Shown: positions 11,128-20,939 of the stretch, in pieces
Position numbering within the stretch: position 1 is the first letter of the stretch
Layout of the letters: every line of letters begins with the position of its first letter
NCBI GenBank assembly: GCA_947631105.1
Contig: CANRKD010000009.1
Span: forward strand, 1-32,698
Direction: 5' to 3'
Length of the DNA: 32,698 nucleotides
Source: an uncultured Bacilli bacterium
GTDB taxonomy: Bacteria; Bacillota_I; Bacilli_A; RF39; UBA660
The notes under the pieces: generated by a model
Databases searched by the model: none
What the model saw: only the letters and a program-made list of their open reading frames with translations
What the model was told of the DNA's origin: nothing
Made by a program: the position numbers and the translations under genes

Positions 11128-11658
11128 ATGAAAGATAATAAAAAAAGCATTGCTCTTTCAATCATAGTAGTAGCACTTTTTGTGGTATGTGTAATAGCAA
11201 CAAGTTATGCATTTTATTCGAGTACTACAAAAACAGAAGGAAAAGGAACTTCTGCAAATACAACAACCCAAAAAATTAGTGCAACATTTACAGATGGAAG
11301 TGAATTAAATATTGATAATATGGTTCCAGGGGATACTTTTACTAAAACAGTTACTTTACAAAATACTGGATCTACCACAATTAAATATAAGATTTCAATA
11401 AAAGATGTAGAAAATAATTTTACAAACCAAGATGATATTAAAATATCCGTAAAAAAAGGAAGTAGCGATGTTACTCAAGGATCGGCAACGGAGATGAATT
11501 TTCCTGCAACAGCAGCATCTTTAACAGATGAGTTAACGTTAGCAGTCAGCGCTACTGATACTTTTACCATTACTATCGAATATAAAAATACAAGCAGTGA
11601 TCAATCTGTAGATATCGGCCATAAAGTTGGCGGAACATTATATATAGAGGAAGTATAG
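11128..11658 (+). CDS. CalY/TasA-like SipW-type secreted protein
   Basis: Signal-type N-terminus ending ATSYAFYSS, followed by beta-rich domain with VPGDTFTKTVTLQNTGSTTIKYKI typical of CalY/TasA-like proteins. Confidence 0.7.
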   Translation: MKDNKKSIALSIIVVALFVVCVIATSYAFYSSTTKTEGKGTSANTTTQKISATFTDGSELNIDNMVPGDTFTKTVTLQNTGSTTIKYKISIKDVENNFTNQDDIKISVKKGSSDVTQGSATEMNFPATAASLTDELTLAVSATDTFTITIEYKNTSSDQSVDIGHKVGGTLYIEEV

Positions 11659-11664
11659 CAAATC

Positions 11665-11700
11665 AAAATAAGATATAGAAAAAGCTATATCTTATTTTTT
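11665..11700 (+). terminator. Intrinsic terminator
   Basis: Perfect 14-bp stem AAAATAAGATATAG / CTATATCTTATTTT with trailing T-run. Confidence 0.85.
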
Positions 11701-11713
11701 ATTGGAGGAAAAC

Positions 11714-13828
11714 ATGAATATTACAAAAGAATTAGCAGAAAAAATGAATATAAAAGAAATGCAAGTACAAGCAGTTTTAAAATTATTAAGTGAAAATTGT
11801 ACTATACCATTTATAGCCAGATATCGTAAAGAAGCAACTGGAGCTTTAGATGAAGAACAAATTGCTTTAATTGAAGAACAATACAAATATCTTTGTAACT
11901 TAGAAAAGAGAAAAGAAGATGTCATTCGTTTAATAAAAGAAAAAGACTTATTAACAGATGAATTAGAACAATCTATTTTAAAATGTGAAAAGTTAATTGA
12001 AGTAGAAGATTTGTATCGTCCTTTTAAAGAAAAGAAAAAAACAAAAGCTACCGAGGCTATTAAATTAGGTTTAGAGCCTTTAGCAAAAAAAATTATGTCT
12101 TTTCCGCTTAGTGGAGATTTAAAATTATTAACAAGTAATTATAGTATGCCAATGGAAGAGGCTATTAAAAATGCTGGGTATATTATTAGCGAATGGATTA
12201 GTGATAATGCTTATTTAAGAAAATGGTTAAGAAATTTTATTTTTAATACAGGAATGATTTGTTCCAAAAAGAAAAAGAATAGCGAAGATGTAAAAAAGAA
12301 TTATGAAATGTATTATGAATTTCAGGATCGACTAAAATATATAAAACATTATCGAGTTTTAGCTTTAAATCGAGGAGAAAAAGAAAAAGTTCTAACAATC
12401 GATTTAGATTTTGATCAAGAAAAAGTATATGAATATTATAAATCAAAAATTATAAAAAATACTCATTCTTATGTTGTCAATATTGTTGAAGAGGCGATAA
12501 AAGATGCTTTAAAACGCTTGATTTTACCAAGTATAGAAAGAGAAATAAGAACTATTTTAACAGATAATGCTAGTGTAGAAGCAATAAATACTTTTAAAGA
12601 TAATTTAGAAAAATTATTATTGACAAAACCAATAAAAAATAAAACAGTAATTGGTTTTGATCCAGCCTTTCGAACCGGATGTAAATTAGCAGTTTTAAAT
12701 CCTTATGGAGAAGTTTTGGAAATCGCGACGATTTATCCTCATGAACCACACAATAAAAAGACCGAAGCTATGCAAGTATTACGAGAATTAATTACGAAAT
12801 ATCATGTAGATATTATTGCAATTGGAAATGGAACTGCCTCACGTGAAAGTGAATTTTTCGTGGCAGAAGCAATTAAAGGTTTAGATGTTAAATTTAATAT
12901 AGTCAGTGAAGCTGGAGCTAGTGTATATTCAGCAAGTAAATTAGCAATTGAAGAATTTCCAGATTTAACAGTTGAAAAAAGAAGTGCTATTTCCATAGGA
13001 CGTCGTATTCAAGATCCTTTGTCAGAGCTTGTTAAAATAGATCCTAAATCAATAGGCGTTGGAGAATATCAACATGATGTGAATCAATCAAATTTAAGTG
13101 CTGCTTTAGATTTTACTGTATCTAAAATTGTAAATGAGGTAGGAGTAAACATTAATACTGCTAGTACAAGCATTTTAAAATATATATCCGGTTTAAATAA
13201 AAAATGCATTGATAATATTCAAAAATTTAAGAAAGAAAAAATATTTAAAAATCGTGAAGAAATCAAAAAAATAGCAGGAATAAGTGCTAAAGTATATGAA
13301 CAATGTATAGGTTTTTTAAGAATTAATGATGGTGATAATTTATTAGATAAAACTAAAATTCATCCCGAAAGTTATGAGATTGCCAAGCAGTTATTAAAAC
13401 AACTTCATTTAAAATTAGAAGATATGTCAACAGAAAATTTTAAAAAAACACTAGAAGATTGTAATTTAAAAGAAGTATGTCAAAAATTAAATACCGATAT
13501 CTATACGATGGAAGACATTCGTAAAGAATTATTAACACCAGGTTTAGATCCACGAGATTCTTTAGAAGATGTTCTTTTAAAAAGTGATATTTTAACTATT
13601 GATGATTTAAAAGAAGGTATGGAATTAACGGGAACAGTTAGAAATGTTGTATCTTTTGGGGCATTTGTAGATATTGGATTACATAACGATGGACTGATTC
13701 ATATATCTAAATTAAGTAAAAATTTTGTAAGCAATCCATTAGATGTGATACACGTCGGAGATATTGTTACTTGTTGTGTAGAAAAAATAGATAAAGAAAG
13801 AGAAAAAGTTAATCTAACATTAATATAA
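11714..13828 (+). CDS. tex: Tex family transcription accessory / RNA-binding protein with C-terminal S1 domain
   Basis: IPFIARYRKEATGALDE, GFDPAFRTGCKLAV, HxH YqgF-like region, S1 domain GTVRNVVSFGAFVDIGLHNDGLIHIS. ATG 11714 preceded by SD TTGGAGGAAAAC. Confidence 0.95.
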   Translation: MNITKELAEKMNIKEMQVQAVLKLLSENCTIPFIARYRKEATGALDEEQIALIEEQYKYLCNLEKRKEDVIRLIKEKDLLTDELEQSILKCEKLIEVEDLYRPFKEKKKTKATEAIKLGLEPLAKKIMSFPLSGDLKLLTSNYSMPMEEAIKNAGYIISEWISDNAYLRKWLRNFIFNTGMICSKKKKNSEDVKKNYEMYYEFQDRLKYIKHYRVLALNRGEKEKVLTIDLDFDQEKVYEYYKSKIIKNTHSYVVNIVEEAIKDALKRLILPSIEREIRTILTDNASVEAINTFKDNLEKLLLTKPIKNKTVIGFDPAFRTGCKLAVLNPYGEVLEIATIYPHEPHNKKTEAMQVLRELITKYHVDIIAIGNGTASRESEFFVAEAIKGLDVKFNIVSEAGASVYSASKLAIEEFPDLTVEKRSAISIGRRIQDPLSELVKIDPKSIGVGEYQHDVNQSNLSAALDFTVSKIVNEVGVNINTASTSILKYISGLNKKCIDNIQKFKKEKIFKNREEIKKIAGISAKVYEQCIGFLRINDGDNLLDKTKIHPESYEIAKQLLKQLHLKLEDMSTENFKKTLEDCNLKEVCQKLNTDIYTMEDIRKELLTPGLDPRDSLEDVLLKSDILTIDDLKEGMELTGTVRNVVSFGAFVDIGLHNDGLIHISKLSKNFVSNPLDVIHVGDIVTCCVEKIDKEREKVNLTLI

Positions 13829-13861
13829 GATTTTTGGTATAATAGTGGCAAAGGAGGATTT

Positions 13862-15775
13862 ATGAAAAAGAAATATTCTACATTAATTCTCTATTTGCTA
13901 TTTTTTATTTATTTTGAATGGATAAGTAAAATATTAATGTTTAATCAATTACCAAATAAAGATTTTATTATTGTTATTTTATTTAGTTGTAGCATTGCAT
14001 TTTTAATCTATTTTTTTGCCAGTCTAATTAATGGTAAAAAACATCATTTTGTTCTTTTAATGGCCATTACGATATTTTATATTTTTAATTATCTTTATTT
14101 TTCTTTATTATCGGTTCCATTTTCTGTAAGTACTTTAGATTTGGCAAGTCAAGCAATGGATTTTTATGAAATTGGTTTTCATTTAATAATAACTAAAATT
14201 ATTGAAGTAATGCTATTTTTAATTCCAATATTGTGCTTATTTATTTATCAAAATAAATTTGATTATACAAAGAAAGATATAAAAAATCATATATTTGTCT
14301 TTATTTTAGTAATCGGGTTTCATATTACAGCGTTATTCAGTTTAAATATAGATAAAAAGAACTTATACTCTGCTTATAATTTATATTATAATATAGATTT
14401 TTTAACCACATCTAATAATGTATTAGGGATATATACCACTCAACGCTTAAGTATTAAAAGAAGTATTTTAGGATTTAAAGAAAATTTAATTTTTGAAAAT
14501 CCAGCTTCAAATACTATTCAAGAAAAAGAATATAATAAATTAGATTTGCCTTTTGACGATTTAATTGCTAATGAAAGCGACGAAAATGTACAAGAGATTT
14601 ATAAATATTTGCAAAATAAAGAGGTCACCAATAAAAATGAATATACAGGAATTTATAAAGGAAAAAATTTAATATTTATTTTAGCAGAAGGATTTAATTC
14701 AATTGCAGTAGATCCTACTTTAACACCAACATTGTATAAATTAATTCATGAAGGTTTAGATTTTACCAATTATTATTCTCCAGTTTTTTTAAGTACTACA
14801 GGAGGAGAATTTCAAGCGATGACTAGTTTAATACCTACGCAAGAAATTTTAGGTATGTGGCGTAATAATAATCCTTATCTTCCTTATGCTTTAGGAAATG
14901 CTTTTCAAAAAATTGGATATCATACTTCTAGTTATCATAATTGGTCTTATAAATATTATGATAGAGACAGTACTATGTCCACTTTAGGATTTGATAACTT
15001 TTTGGCTTGTGGAAATGGCTTAGAAAACCGTATGGATTGTACTTGGTTACCGAGTGACGTAGATTTAATCAATTCAACATTTGATGATTATAAAAAGAAT
15101 GAACCATTTTTAACGTATTATATAACAGTGAGTGGCCATGCGCCTTATAATTTTAATGGCGGAAATAGTATTGCCCAAAAAAATGAATCATTGGTAGAGG
15201 ATTTACCCTATAGTGATTCTGTAAAATCTTATTTAGCTAGCCAATTGGAATTAGAAAATGCTTTAACAACTTTAATAAATCAACTGAAAAAAAATAAAAT
15301 ATTAGATGATACAGTAATTGTCTTAACAGGAGATCATTATCCTTATACGCTATCAACTGATGAAATTAATGAAATTTCTAGTTATGAAAGAGATGAGATA
15401 ATAGAAGTAAATCATAGTAATTTAATTATTTGGAATAATAAAAATGAACATAAAGTAATTGATAAAGTTTCTAGTCAATTAGATGTTTTGCCAACGATCT
15501 TAAATTTATTTGGTATAGACTATGACTCTAGGTTATTTGTTGGTAAAGATATTTTTAGTGATGCAGAAGGCTTTGCCATTTTCTCTAATCGAAGTTGGAT
15601 ATCGGATAAAGGATTTTATTTAACCAATTCTGGCTTTGTTCCAAAAAAAGATCAAAAAATTGATGAAAATTATATTAATGAACAAAATAATCATATATCA
15701 AATAGTTTTAGTGTTAGTAAAATGATTATGGAAAAAGATTTATATAAAAAATTAATAAATAGCGAGGAGAAGTAA
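13862..15775 (+). CDS. LTA synthase family sulfatase-like membrane protein
   Basis: N-terminal TM segments, sulfatase domain KNLIFILAEGFNS, STTGGEFQAMTSL, TVIVLTGDHYPY. Confidence 0.9.
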   Translation: MKKKYSTLILYLLFFIYFEWISKILMFNQLPNKDFIIVILFSCSIAFLIYFFASLINGKKHHFVLLMAITIFYIFNYLYFSLLSVPFSVSTLDLASQAMDFYEIGFHLIITKIIEVMLFLIPILCLFIYQNKFDYTKKDIKNHIFVFILVIGFHITALFSLNIDKKNLYSAYNLYYNIDFLTTSNNVLGIYTTQRLSIKRSILGFKENLIFENPASNTIQEKEYNKLDLPFDDLIANESDENVQEIYKYLQNKEVTNKNEYTGIYKGKNLIFILAEGFNSIAVDPTLTPTLYKLIHEGLDFTNYYSPVFLSTTGGEFQAMTSLIPTQEILGMWRNNNPYLPYALGNAFQKIGYHTSSYHNWSYKYYDRDSTMSTLGFDNFLACGNGLENRMDCTWLPSDVDLINSTFDDYKKNEPFLTYYITVSGHAPYNFNGGNSIAQKNESLVEDLPYSDSVKSYLASQLELENALTTLINQLKKNKILDDTVIVLTGDHYPYTLSTDEINEISSYERDEIIEVNHSNLIIWNNKNEHKVIDKVSSQLDVLPTILNLFGIDYDSRLFVGKDIFSDAEGFAIFSNRSWISDKGFYLTNSGFVPKKDQKIDENYINEQNNHISNSFSVSKMIMEKDLYKKLINSEEK

Positions 15776-15776
15776 T

Positions 15777-17612
15777 ATGTGTGGAATAACAGGTTTTGTA
15801 AGCAAAGAAAAAAATAAGAAAAAAATAATTAAAAAAATGGCAGATCGTATTGCGCATCGTGGCCCTGATGCAGAAGGTTTTTACATTGATGAAAATATTG
15901 CTTTGGGACATAGAAGACTATCAATTATTGATATTACCTCTGGAATACAACCAATGTTTAATGAAACGCAAGATTTAGTCGTGGTATTTAATGGTGAAAT
16001 ATATAATTATATTGAATTAAAATCAGAATTAAAAAAGAAGAAACATAAATTTAAAACAAATAGTGATACAGAAGTTTTATTACATGGCTATGAAGAATGG
16101 GGGATAAATTTACCAAAAAAGCTACGTGGAATGTTCGCTTTTGCTATATGGAATAAAAAAGAAGAAACCTTATTTTGTGCTAGAGATCCTTTTGGAATAA
16201 AGCCTTTTTATTACTATCAAAATGAAGAAACTTTTATGTTTGCATCAGAAATTAAATCTTTTTTAGAACATCCAAAATTTGAAAGAGTATTAAACAAAGA
16301 ATTAATAGGGCCTTATTTATCTTTTAGTTTTACTCCTACAACAGAAACTTTTTTTAAAGGCGTATATCGTTTAGATCCTGGGTTTAGTTTAACTTTAAAA
16401 AAAGGTAAAATTACTTTAAAACGTTATTATAAAATAGAATTTAAAGAAAAGAAAAAAGATTTTAATAAAACTGTTGAAGAAATTAGTAAAACAATGAAAG
16501 ATTCTATTGATCATCATTTATTGAGTGATGTAGAAGTGGGTTCATTTTTATCCAGTGGCATTGATTCTTCTTATATTGTCAGCTTAGCTAAACCGGATAA
16601 AACTTATACAGTTGGCTATGATATTCCTAGATATAATGAAATAGAATACGCTAAAGATTTAGCAGATAAACTAGGAATTAAAAATATTAGTAAAAAAATT
16701 AGTAAACAAGAATATATGAAGATTATTCCTAAAATTTTGTATCATATGGATGAACCATCAAGTGATCCTGCAGCTATTGCATTATATTTTGTGGCAAATA
16801 TAGCGAGTCAAGACGTAAAAGTTGTATTATCTGGAGAAGGAGCGGATGAATTTTTTGGGGGATATAATACTTATCGCGAAGAAGTTGATTTAAAATTTTA
16901 TAATAAAATTCCTTATCCACTACGTCATATTGCTTCTTTATTATTCAGTTTACTTCCAGAATTTAGAGGAAGAAACTTTATTGTTCGAAGAGGACAAAAA
17001 CTGGAAAATAATTATGTTGGTATCAATAAAATATTTAGTGAAAAAGAGCGTAAAAAAGTTTTAAATTTTGAAGATACAATCAAAAATAAGGAGATTACTA
17101 AAGAAGTATTTAATCAATATAAAGACAAAGATAATTTAATTAAAATGCAAGCAATAGATATCCATTTTTGGTTAATTAAAGATATATTACAAAAGGCAGA
17201 TCGTATGACGATGGCTAACTCTATTGAAGGTAGAGTACCTTTTATAGATACTCATGTCTTTTCTGTAGCATCTTCTTTACCGGAAGAATACAAAGTTACA
17301 AAAGAAAATACCAAAATTGCTTTACGAAAAGCTGCTCAAAGAGATATCCCTAATGAATCTTATAAAAAAAAGAAATTAGGTTTCCCAGTGCCTCTTCGTG
17401 AATGGATAAGAGAAGATGATTTTTATAAGGAAGTAAAAAAAACCATTCAACAAGATTTTGTTAGTGAATTTTTTAATCAACAATATGTCTTAAAATTATT
17501 AGAACAACATAAAAATCATAAAAAAGATACTTATAGAAAAGTTTGGAATATTTATTGTTTCATTAAATGGTATGAAATATTTTTCCTAGATCGAGATTAT
17601 AATATAATATGA
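15777..17612 (+). CDS. asnB: Asparagine synthase (glutamine-hydrolysing)
   Basis: MCGITGFVS N-terminal nucleophile Cys, RGPDAEGFY, VVFNGEIYNY, SGIDSSYIVSLA, SGEGADEFFGGY. Confidence 0.97.
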   Translation: MCGITGFVSKEKNKKKIIKKMADRIAHRGPDAEGFYIDENIALGHRRLSIIDITSGIQPMFNETQDLVVVFNGEIYNYIELKSELKKKKHKFKTNSDTEVLLHGYEEWGINLPKKLRGMFAFAIWNKKEETLFCARDPFGIKPFYYYQNEETFMFASEIKSFLEHPKFERVLNKELIGPYLSFSFTPTTETFFKGVYRLDPGFSLTLKKGKITLKRYYKIEFKEKKKDFNKTVEEISKTMKDSIDHHLLSDVEVGSFLSSGIDSSYIVSLAKPDKTYTVGYDIPRYNEIEYAKDLADKLGIKNISKKISKQEYMKIIPKILYHMDEPSSDPAAIALYFVANIASQDVKVVLSGEGADEFFGGYNTYREEVDLKFYNKIPYPLRHIASLLFSLLPEFRGRNFIVRRGQKLENNYVGINKIFSEKERKKVLNFEDTIKNKEITKEVFNQYKDKDNLIKMQAIDIHFWLIKDILQKADRMTMANSIEGRVPFIDTHVFSVASSLPEEYKVTKENTKIALRKAAQRDIPNESYKKKKLGFPVPLREWIREDDFYKEVKKTIQQDFVSEFFNQQYVLKLLEQHKNHKKDTYRKVWNIYCFIKWYEIFFLDRDYNII

Positions 17613-18208
17613 AAAAGTTTTTGATTTTCTTACCAATTGTTTTATTAATTTCCATTATTATAATGATGTCAATAGATACTATTTTTATAATGGATAATAA
17701 TGTTTATAACTATATAGTTATTCACACTCCCATTTTAACCAATATATTAAAAGCTATAACGTGTTGTGGAGACTATTTATTTATTATTATCATTAGTATT
17801 TTTCTATTTCTTTTTTATAAAGAGAAAAATCATGTCTTTAAATTATATGGCTTAACGATTTTTACATCACTACTCAACAATTTTTTAAAATTAATTGTTG
17901 CTCGTCCAAGACCAAATATGATTCATTTGGTAGAAGAAAATACTTATAGTTTTCCGAGTGGTCATGCAATGATTTCAATGGTTTTTTATGGGTATATCAT
18001 TTATATGATTTCTCTCTCTTCAATGAGTAAAAAGAAAAAAATATTGAGCATTTTTCTTTTATCTTGTCTTATCTTAACGATTGGTTACAGTCGTATATAT
18101 TTAAATGTTCATTATCTAAGTGATGTATTGGCAGGATATTGTATATCTATAATAATTTTATATGTATTTATAAAAAGATCCATAAAAAAAAGCAAAAATG
18201 CTTTTTAA
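17609..18208 (+). CDS. PAP2-family phosphatase
   Basis: KLIVARPRP, SFPSGHAM, SRIYLNVHYLSDVLAG motifs; ATGA overlap with asnB stop. Confidence 0.93.
   Translation: MKKFLIFLPIVLLISIIIMMSIDTIFIMDNNVYNYIVIHTPILTNILKAITCCGDYLFIIIISIFLFLFYKEKNHVFKLYGLTIFTSLLNNFLKLIVARPRPNMIHLVEENTYSFPSGHAMISMVFYGYIIYMISLSSMSKKKKILSIFLLSCLILTIGYSRIYLNVHYLSDVLAGYCISIIILYVFIKRSIKKSKNAF
18184..18208. terminator. Intrinsic hairpin between convergent PAP2 and tspO genes
   Basis: AAAAAGC-AAAAAT-GCTTTTT in the region where the two convergent ORFs meet. Confidence 0.5.
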
Positions 18209-18657
18209 TTTAATAAATAAATTCCTATGTTTAAGTAAGTTGCAAATAAAATCCAAATAAGATATAAAAGATTTAAATAGGCACTTACTTTTTTCTTTTG
18301 CCAAAAACTATAAATCATCAGTAGTACTAAAATATCTAATAAAATAATCCAGAATATAGCAAGTAATCTAGCCTTCCATACAAAGAAAATAATGGACCAC
18401 ATAGCGTTGACTCCAAGCTGTAAATAATATAAAACATCAAATTTGGATAGGTTGTCATATTCTTTTTTGTAAAGATAATAGGAAATACCCATTAATAAAT
18501 AAATAATTGTCCATACAATGGGAAATAAAATTTTTGGTGGAGCAAGAGGAGGTTGTACTAAATTGGTATAATCAATTTTATTACTTAAAGTAAAACCAAC
18601 AATTCCTCCAACAACTAAGGGAAAAAATAAATAAAAGAGTGATTTAAACTTCTTCAT
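18205..18657 (-). CDS. tspO: TspO/MBR family protein
   Basis: Five TM segments; VQPPLAPPKILFPIVWTIIYLLMGISYYL, YYLQLGVNAMWSIIFF motifs; SD AGAAAGGAT. Confidence 0.93.
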   Translation of the reverse strand: MKKFKSLFYLFFPLVVGGIVGFTLSNKIDYTNLVQPPLAPPKILFPIVWTIIYLLMGISYYLYKKEYDNLSKFDVLYYLQLGVNAMWSIIFFVWKARLLAIFWIILLDILVLLMIYSFWQKKKVSAYLNLLYLIWILFATYLNIGIYLLN

Positions 18658-18744
18658 ATCAAAATCCTTTCTAGTATTATTGTATTGAAAAAAATTTGAA
18701 AATATACGACAATTTTTTTAATTTCAATGGAACAAAAAAGAAAT

Positions 18745-18774
18745 AGAATAAAATAAGAAATTTTTTTCATACTA
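18745..18774 (+). promoter_or_regulatory. Sigma-G-like promoter upstream of the four-helix protein gene
   Basis: AGAATA (18745-18750), 17-bp spacer, CATACTA (18768-18774), 18 nt before ATG 18792. Confidence 0.55.
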
Positions 18775-18791
18775 AATATGGAGGAAATATT

Positions 18792-19229
18792 ATGAAAGAC
18801 AAAAATGAAATCAATGTGTTAGATGAATTAAACAAAGGTGCTTGTATGGGGCAGGATGCTATTTCGTTTATTATTGATAAAGTAAGTGATAAAGGCTTAC
18901 AAACAGAATTAAAAAATCAATATCATAAATATAAGGAATTATCGGATAAAATTTGCCAGTTGTATCCGGAATATAATGAAAAGAAAAACCCACATGAAAC
19001 AAGTGCTATGAATAAAATGATGACTTGGTATGGTATCGAAATGAAAACAATGAATGATGATAGTACCTCTAAAATTACAGAATTATTACTACAAGGTACT
19101 AATATGGGAATTATTGAAGGGCGAAAACTATTGAATCATAAAAATACCGATGCACAAGTTCATTCTTTAATTCAAGAATATGTGGATATGCAAGAAAAAG
19201 CAGTAGAAAAATTAAAGAATTTTTTATAA
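18792..19229 (+). CDS. Hypothetical helical (four-helix, ferritin/CotF-like) protein
   Basis: All-helical 145-aa protein, MGQDAISFIIDKV...GTNMGIIEGRKLL pattern; SD TGGAGGAAA. Confidence 0.6.
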   Translation: MKDKNEINVLDELNKGACMGQDAISFIIDKVSDKGLQTELKNQYHKYKELSDKICQLYPEYNEKKNPHETSAMNKMMTWYGIEMKTMNDDSTSKITELLLQGTNMGIIEGRKLLNHKNTDAQVHSLIQEYVDMQEKAVEKLKNFL

Positions 19230-19254
19230 AGAAGAAATCAACTTCTTTTTTTTT
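19228..19254 (+). terminator. Intrinsic terminator
   Basis: AAAGAAG-AAATCAA-CTTCTTT followed by T-run. Confidence 0.75.
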
Positions 19255-19284
19255 GAATAAGGATCTTTAAAATTAATCATACTA
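19254..19284 (+). promoter_or_regulatory. Sigma-G-like promoter of the NHEJ operon
   Basis: TGAATA (19254-19259), 18-bp spacer, CATACTA (19278-19284), 16 nt before the ku ATG at 19300; compare the B. subtilis sigma-G consensus. Confidence 0.65.
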
Positions 19285-19299
19285 TTTTTAGGTGATATT

Positions 19300-20049
19300 A
19301 TGGCAAATATAAATAGTGCAATTTCTTTTGGATTAGTAAATATTCCTATTGTCTATAATCCAGTAATTAAAAATAATGATACATCATTTAACCAATTACA
19401 TAAAAAATGTTTACACCGAATTCATTATCAAAAATATTGTGAACATTGTAAAAAAATAGTAAAAGAATCGGAGTTAATAAAAGGATATGAATATGAAAAG
19501 GGAGAATATGTAACCTTTACAAAAGAAGAATTAGCAAATTTACAATCAGAATCAACAGATACTTTAGAAATTATTTCATTTGTTCCTGAACACGAAGTAG
19601 ATCCTTTTTATTATGAAAAAAGTTATATATTAACATCTCCAAAAAAATCAAAAGCATATTCTTTATTTTTAGAAGTATTAAAAAAGTCTAAAAAAATTGC
19701 CGTTGCCAAAACTTCTATTCATAGCAAATTCTACTATTGTTTATTAAGATATTATCAAGGCAACATTTTAATGTCTACTATTTATTTTGAAGAAGAGATC
19801 AATATTCCTGAAGCAGTAAATGAAGCAAAATTTACTAAAAAAGAATTAGATTTAGCCATAAAGTTAGTGACACAACTTTCTGATCATTTTAAACCAGAAA
19901 GTTATCAAGATGAATATCAAAACCAAATAAAAAAAGCGATTGAAGATAAAATAGATGGAAAACCAATTCCTAAAAAAGCTGTTCATAAAAAAGCAAGTGT
20001 TAAAGATTTAATTACATCTTTACAAAAAAGTTTGGAAGCCTCTTCATGA
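19300..20049 (+). CDS. ku: Non-homologous end joining protein Ku
   Basis: ISFGLVNIPIVYNP, KCLHRIHYQKYCEHC, VKESELIKGYEYEKGEYVTFTKEEL, EVDPFYYEKSYIL typical of bacterial Ku. Confidence 0.96.
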   Translation: MANINSAISFGLVNIPIVYNPVIKNNDTSFNQLHKKCLHRIHYQKYCEHCKKIVKESELIKGYEYEKGEYVTFTKEELANLQSESTDTLEIISFVPEHEVDPFYYEKSYILTSPKKSKAYSLFLEVLKKSKKIAVAKTSIHSKFYYCLLRYYQGNILMSTIYFEEEINIPEAVNEAKFTKKELDLAIKLVTQLSDHFKPESYQDEYQNQIKKAIEDKIDGKPIPKKAVHKKASVKDLITSLQKSLEASS

Positions 20050-20936
20050 AATTTGGGAAATTTTTTGCTCCTATGCTTTTAAAAGAAATAAACAAACCTT
20101 TTGATAGTCAAGAATATCTGTTTGAAATTAAATTTGATGGAATTCGTGCTACCATGCATGTTGGTCCAAGTACATTTTTAATATTTAATCGTAATGGTAA
20201 AGAAATATCCAATTTATATCCAGAATTAAAAAGTATTCAAACAAAATGTAAAGAAAATATTATTTTTGATGGCGAAATTGTTATTTTTGATAATAATCGG
20301 CCAAGTTTTGCTAAATTACAAGAAAGAACTCATTTGAAAAGTAAAGAAAAAATGGCATATTTTCAAAAGAAATATCCAGTTACCTTTGTAGCATTTGATT
20401 GTTTATTTAAAAACAAAGATTTAACTGCTAAAACTTTAATGCAAAGAAAAAAAATTTTAAATGAATTTAGTGAAAATGATAATTTTTTCATTAGTCCATA
20501 TATATTAGAAAAAGGGAAAAAATTATTTCAAACGATTCAAGAACAAGATTTAGAAGGAATTGTTGCTAAAAAAATAAATAGTAAATATGAAATAAATAAT
20601 AGAAGTGAAAATTGGCTCAAAATAAAAAATTTTAAAGAAGGCATTTTTTTTATAGGAGCTTGGAAAGAAGAAAAAAGAAATGCAGTTGTTTCTTTATATT
20701 TAGGAGAATATCACAACAATAGATTATTTTTTGTAGGCAAAGTAGCAATGGGTAAAAAAAGATCTTTGTATTCAAAATTATTAAAAGCAAAAATCAGAAA
20801 AACTTCTCCTTTTATTAATTATCAAGAAGAAAACATTCATTATATAAATCCAAAATTTAGTTGTATTATATCTTATATAGAAAGAACAAAAACAAATCAT
20901 TTAAGACAACCGATTTTTAAAACAGAAAAGGAATAG
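20046..20936 (+). CDS. ATP-dependent DNA ligase (LigD ligase domain as a stand-alone protein)
   Basis: Nucleotidyltransferase motifs EIKFDGIRA (KxDG), FDGEIVIFD, VTFVAFDCLF, LEGIVAKK, WLKIKN; 4-nt overlap with ku. Confidence 0.95.
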   Translation: MKFGKFFAPMLLKEINKPFDSQEYLFEIKFDGIRATMHVGPSTFLIFNRNGKEISNLYPELKSIQTKCKENIIFDGEIVIFDNNRPSFAKLQERTHLKSKEKMAYFQKKYPVTFVAFDCLFKNKDLTAKTLMQRKKILNEFSENDNFFISPYILEKGKKLFQTIQEQDLEGIVAKKINSKYEINNRSENWLKIKNFKEGIFFIGAWKEEKRNAVVSLYLGEYHNNRLFFVGKVAMGKKRSLYSKLLKAKIRKTSPFINYQEENIHYINPKFSCIISYIERTKTNHLRQPIFKTEKE

Positions 20937-20939
20937 TAT

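Noticed and set aside
17609-20049. Alternative genetic code (TGA = Trp)
   Set aside because: asnB and ku end at TGA exactly where expected, with ATGA overlaps into the next genes, while Trp codons in conserved positions are TGG.
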